DNA from: Ichthyophonus hoferi
Taxonomy: Eukaryota; Opisthokonta; Ichthyosporea; Ichthyophonida; Ichthyophonidae
NCBI GenBank assembly: GCA_002751075.1
Contig: NAOQ01000024.1
Span: forward strand, 49,665-100,685
Direction of reading: 5' to 3'
Length of the DNA stretch: 51,021 nt
Below are positions 50,027 to 51,021 of the stretch, in pieces. Under the pieces are notes generated by a model. That model did not search any database and was not told the DNA's origin. It was given only the letters and a program-made list of their open reading frames with translations. The position numbers and the translations under genes were made by a program. How positions within the stretch are numbered: the first letter of the stretch is position 1; each line of letters begins with the position of its first letter.

Positions 50027-50139
50027 ACTGGTTGGGCCCAATATACTATTAGTATAGCATTAGTCATGTATAGGTATACATACAAAGGTGCTACTCTACA
50101 CATAGATTAGATCTTATATTATATTATAATAGTTTGTGA

Positions 50140-50145
50140 AATAAA
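50140..50145 (+). promoter_or_regulatory. Probable polyadenylation signal of the TBC gene
   Basis: AATAAA 114 bases past the TGA stop, followed by TG-rich sequence (gttgtctgtgtgtttatgtg) as expected for cleavage. Confidence 0.6.
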
Positions 50146-50165
50146 CATAGATTGGGTTGTCTGTG

Positions 50166-51021
50166 TGTTTATGTGTTATACCATATGAGAAAATCTTTAA
50201 GTAGTACGCCCTCATACCTCTACTATATTTATGATGTTTTTATGAGATTTTGGTTTGGACTATATGAAGTATAGAGTTGACTTTACCATGAACTGGAAAT
50301 AACTCTAAAGAGTGTGCCAATTGGCATACACGAATAAGACTATTGATTTGTGAAACCCGTGGCTGGATATATAGGGTATCCTACCTTGCTGTTATTAGTG
50401 CACACGGGTTAGTGAATATTGATGTATCGAGTAAATGAATTATATAACCTGTTGGTGGCACATTTTTTAGCATGCTCATATTCTATTTATATCTATGTTC
50501 ATTTGTGATGATAGCTTATGTATGCATATGTTTGCACAGTGATATACATACACATAGTACACAGTGATGCACATACATAGTAGTAGAGGCATACAGCAAC
50601 ATTTAAAATCAAGCCCATATGCGTACACATTCTATACGGGCATGCTGTGAATTATTTAATGGTCTCGATTGGTACGGTATACCCTTTGCTATCCACACCA
50701 TAAGTGGGGCTATTCTAGTCGCCGTAAGCATGTATGATGAATCTATGAACTTTACATCCTGGCAATATATTTACTGTCATTAGTAATGAATTTGGAATGT
50801 TTGGAATCGTACACCTCACCATGTAATAGACATCCAGATCTTTCTATTGCATTCAATGTATTTGTAGCGAAAATTGTGAAAAGTTATTGAAGTCACGAAG
50901 TATGACCTGGTTACAGATTGATATCACTTCATTTCCCTTAATATATAGTTTTGGTACTTAAGTATGCCTTGATTATTGTCTTGGGTATGGTAATGTCGAT
51001 GTCTATATACAGGCTATGTGT
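50166..51021. other. Intergenic to the window end, no gene seen
   Basis: AT-rich DNA with a repeated cagtgatacatacac/cagtgatgcacatac pair near 50539-50577. No exon-like patch recognised. Confidence 0.5.

Noticed and set aside
1-51021. CRISPR arrays, operons, ribosome binding sites
   Set aside because: The window is spliced eukaryotic DNA; the only regular short arrays are microsatellites, a minisatellite and coding repeats.

Overview
Organism. This is eukaryotic nuclear DNA. It is AT-rich, its genes are split into many short exons with clean GT-AG introns (about 100-1500 bases), and TA microsatellites and decayed transposons are frequent. The main gene is an ATP8B-type P4-ATPase, whose closest remembered relatives are animal class 1 flippases. 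Together with a secreted GH79 glycosidase and small introns, this suggests an early-branching animal, with a demosponge-like genome the best guess. That placement is inference, and no other evidence here decides it.

Layout. (1) 1-3555, minus: a secreted GH79 (heparanase/beta-glucuronidase-like) enzyme in three exons, ending in Thr-rich 44-residue tandem repeats that run off the left edge. (2) 3.6-11.9 kb: a repeat-rich block with a broken Ty1/copia-type LTR fossil (minus), flanked by direct repeats, plus copies of an unnamed dispersed repeat, one nested inside the fossil's left flank. (3) 11915-14083, minus: an intronless 722-residue protein with 20 CxH-x6-CxxC modules. (4) 14.1-17.5 kb: mostly non-coding AT-rich DNA with hairpins, plus a candidate two-exon 69-residue gene (plus) at 16401-16725. 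(5) 17502-34457, minus: a complete 32-exon P4-ATPase of 1122 residues, whose exon phases all match. It contains one assembly gap that appears to lie inside an intron. (6) 34.5-44.1 kb: a second repeat-rich block with more copies of the dispersed repeat, a diverged tandem duplication, a GAGCCA minisatellite and a small copia fragment. (7) 44115-50026, plus: a TBC-domain (Rab-GAP family) protein preceded by a possible PH-like segment; its N-terminus was not found.

How the genes relate. They are separate eukaryotic genes and do not form an operon. The flippase and the TBC protein both belong to membrane-traffic biology, but nothing in the sequence shows that they work together. No rRNA, tRNA or CRISPR array was recognised by eye. 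The least familiar item is the 20-module Cys/His protein. The most useful structural result is the complete flippase gene model.
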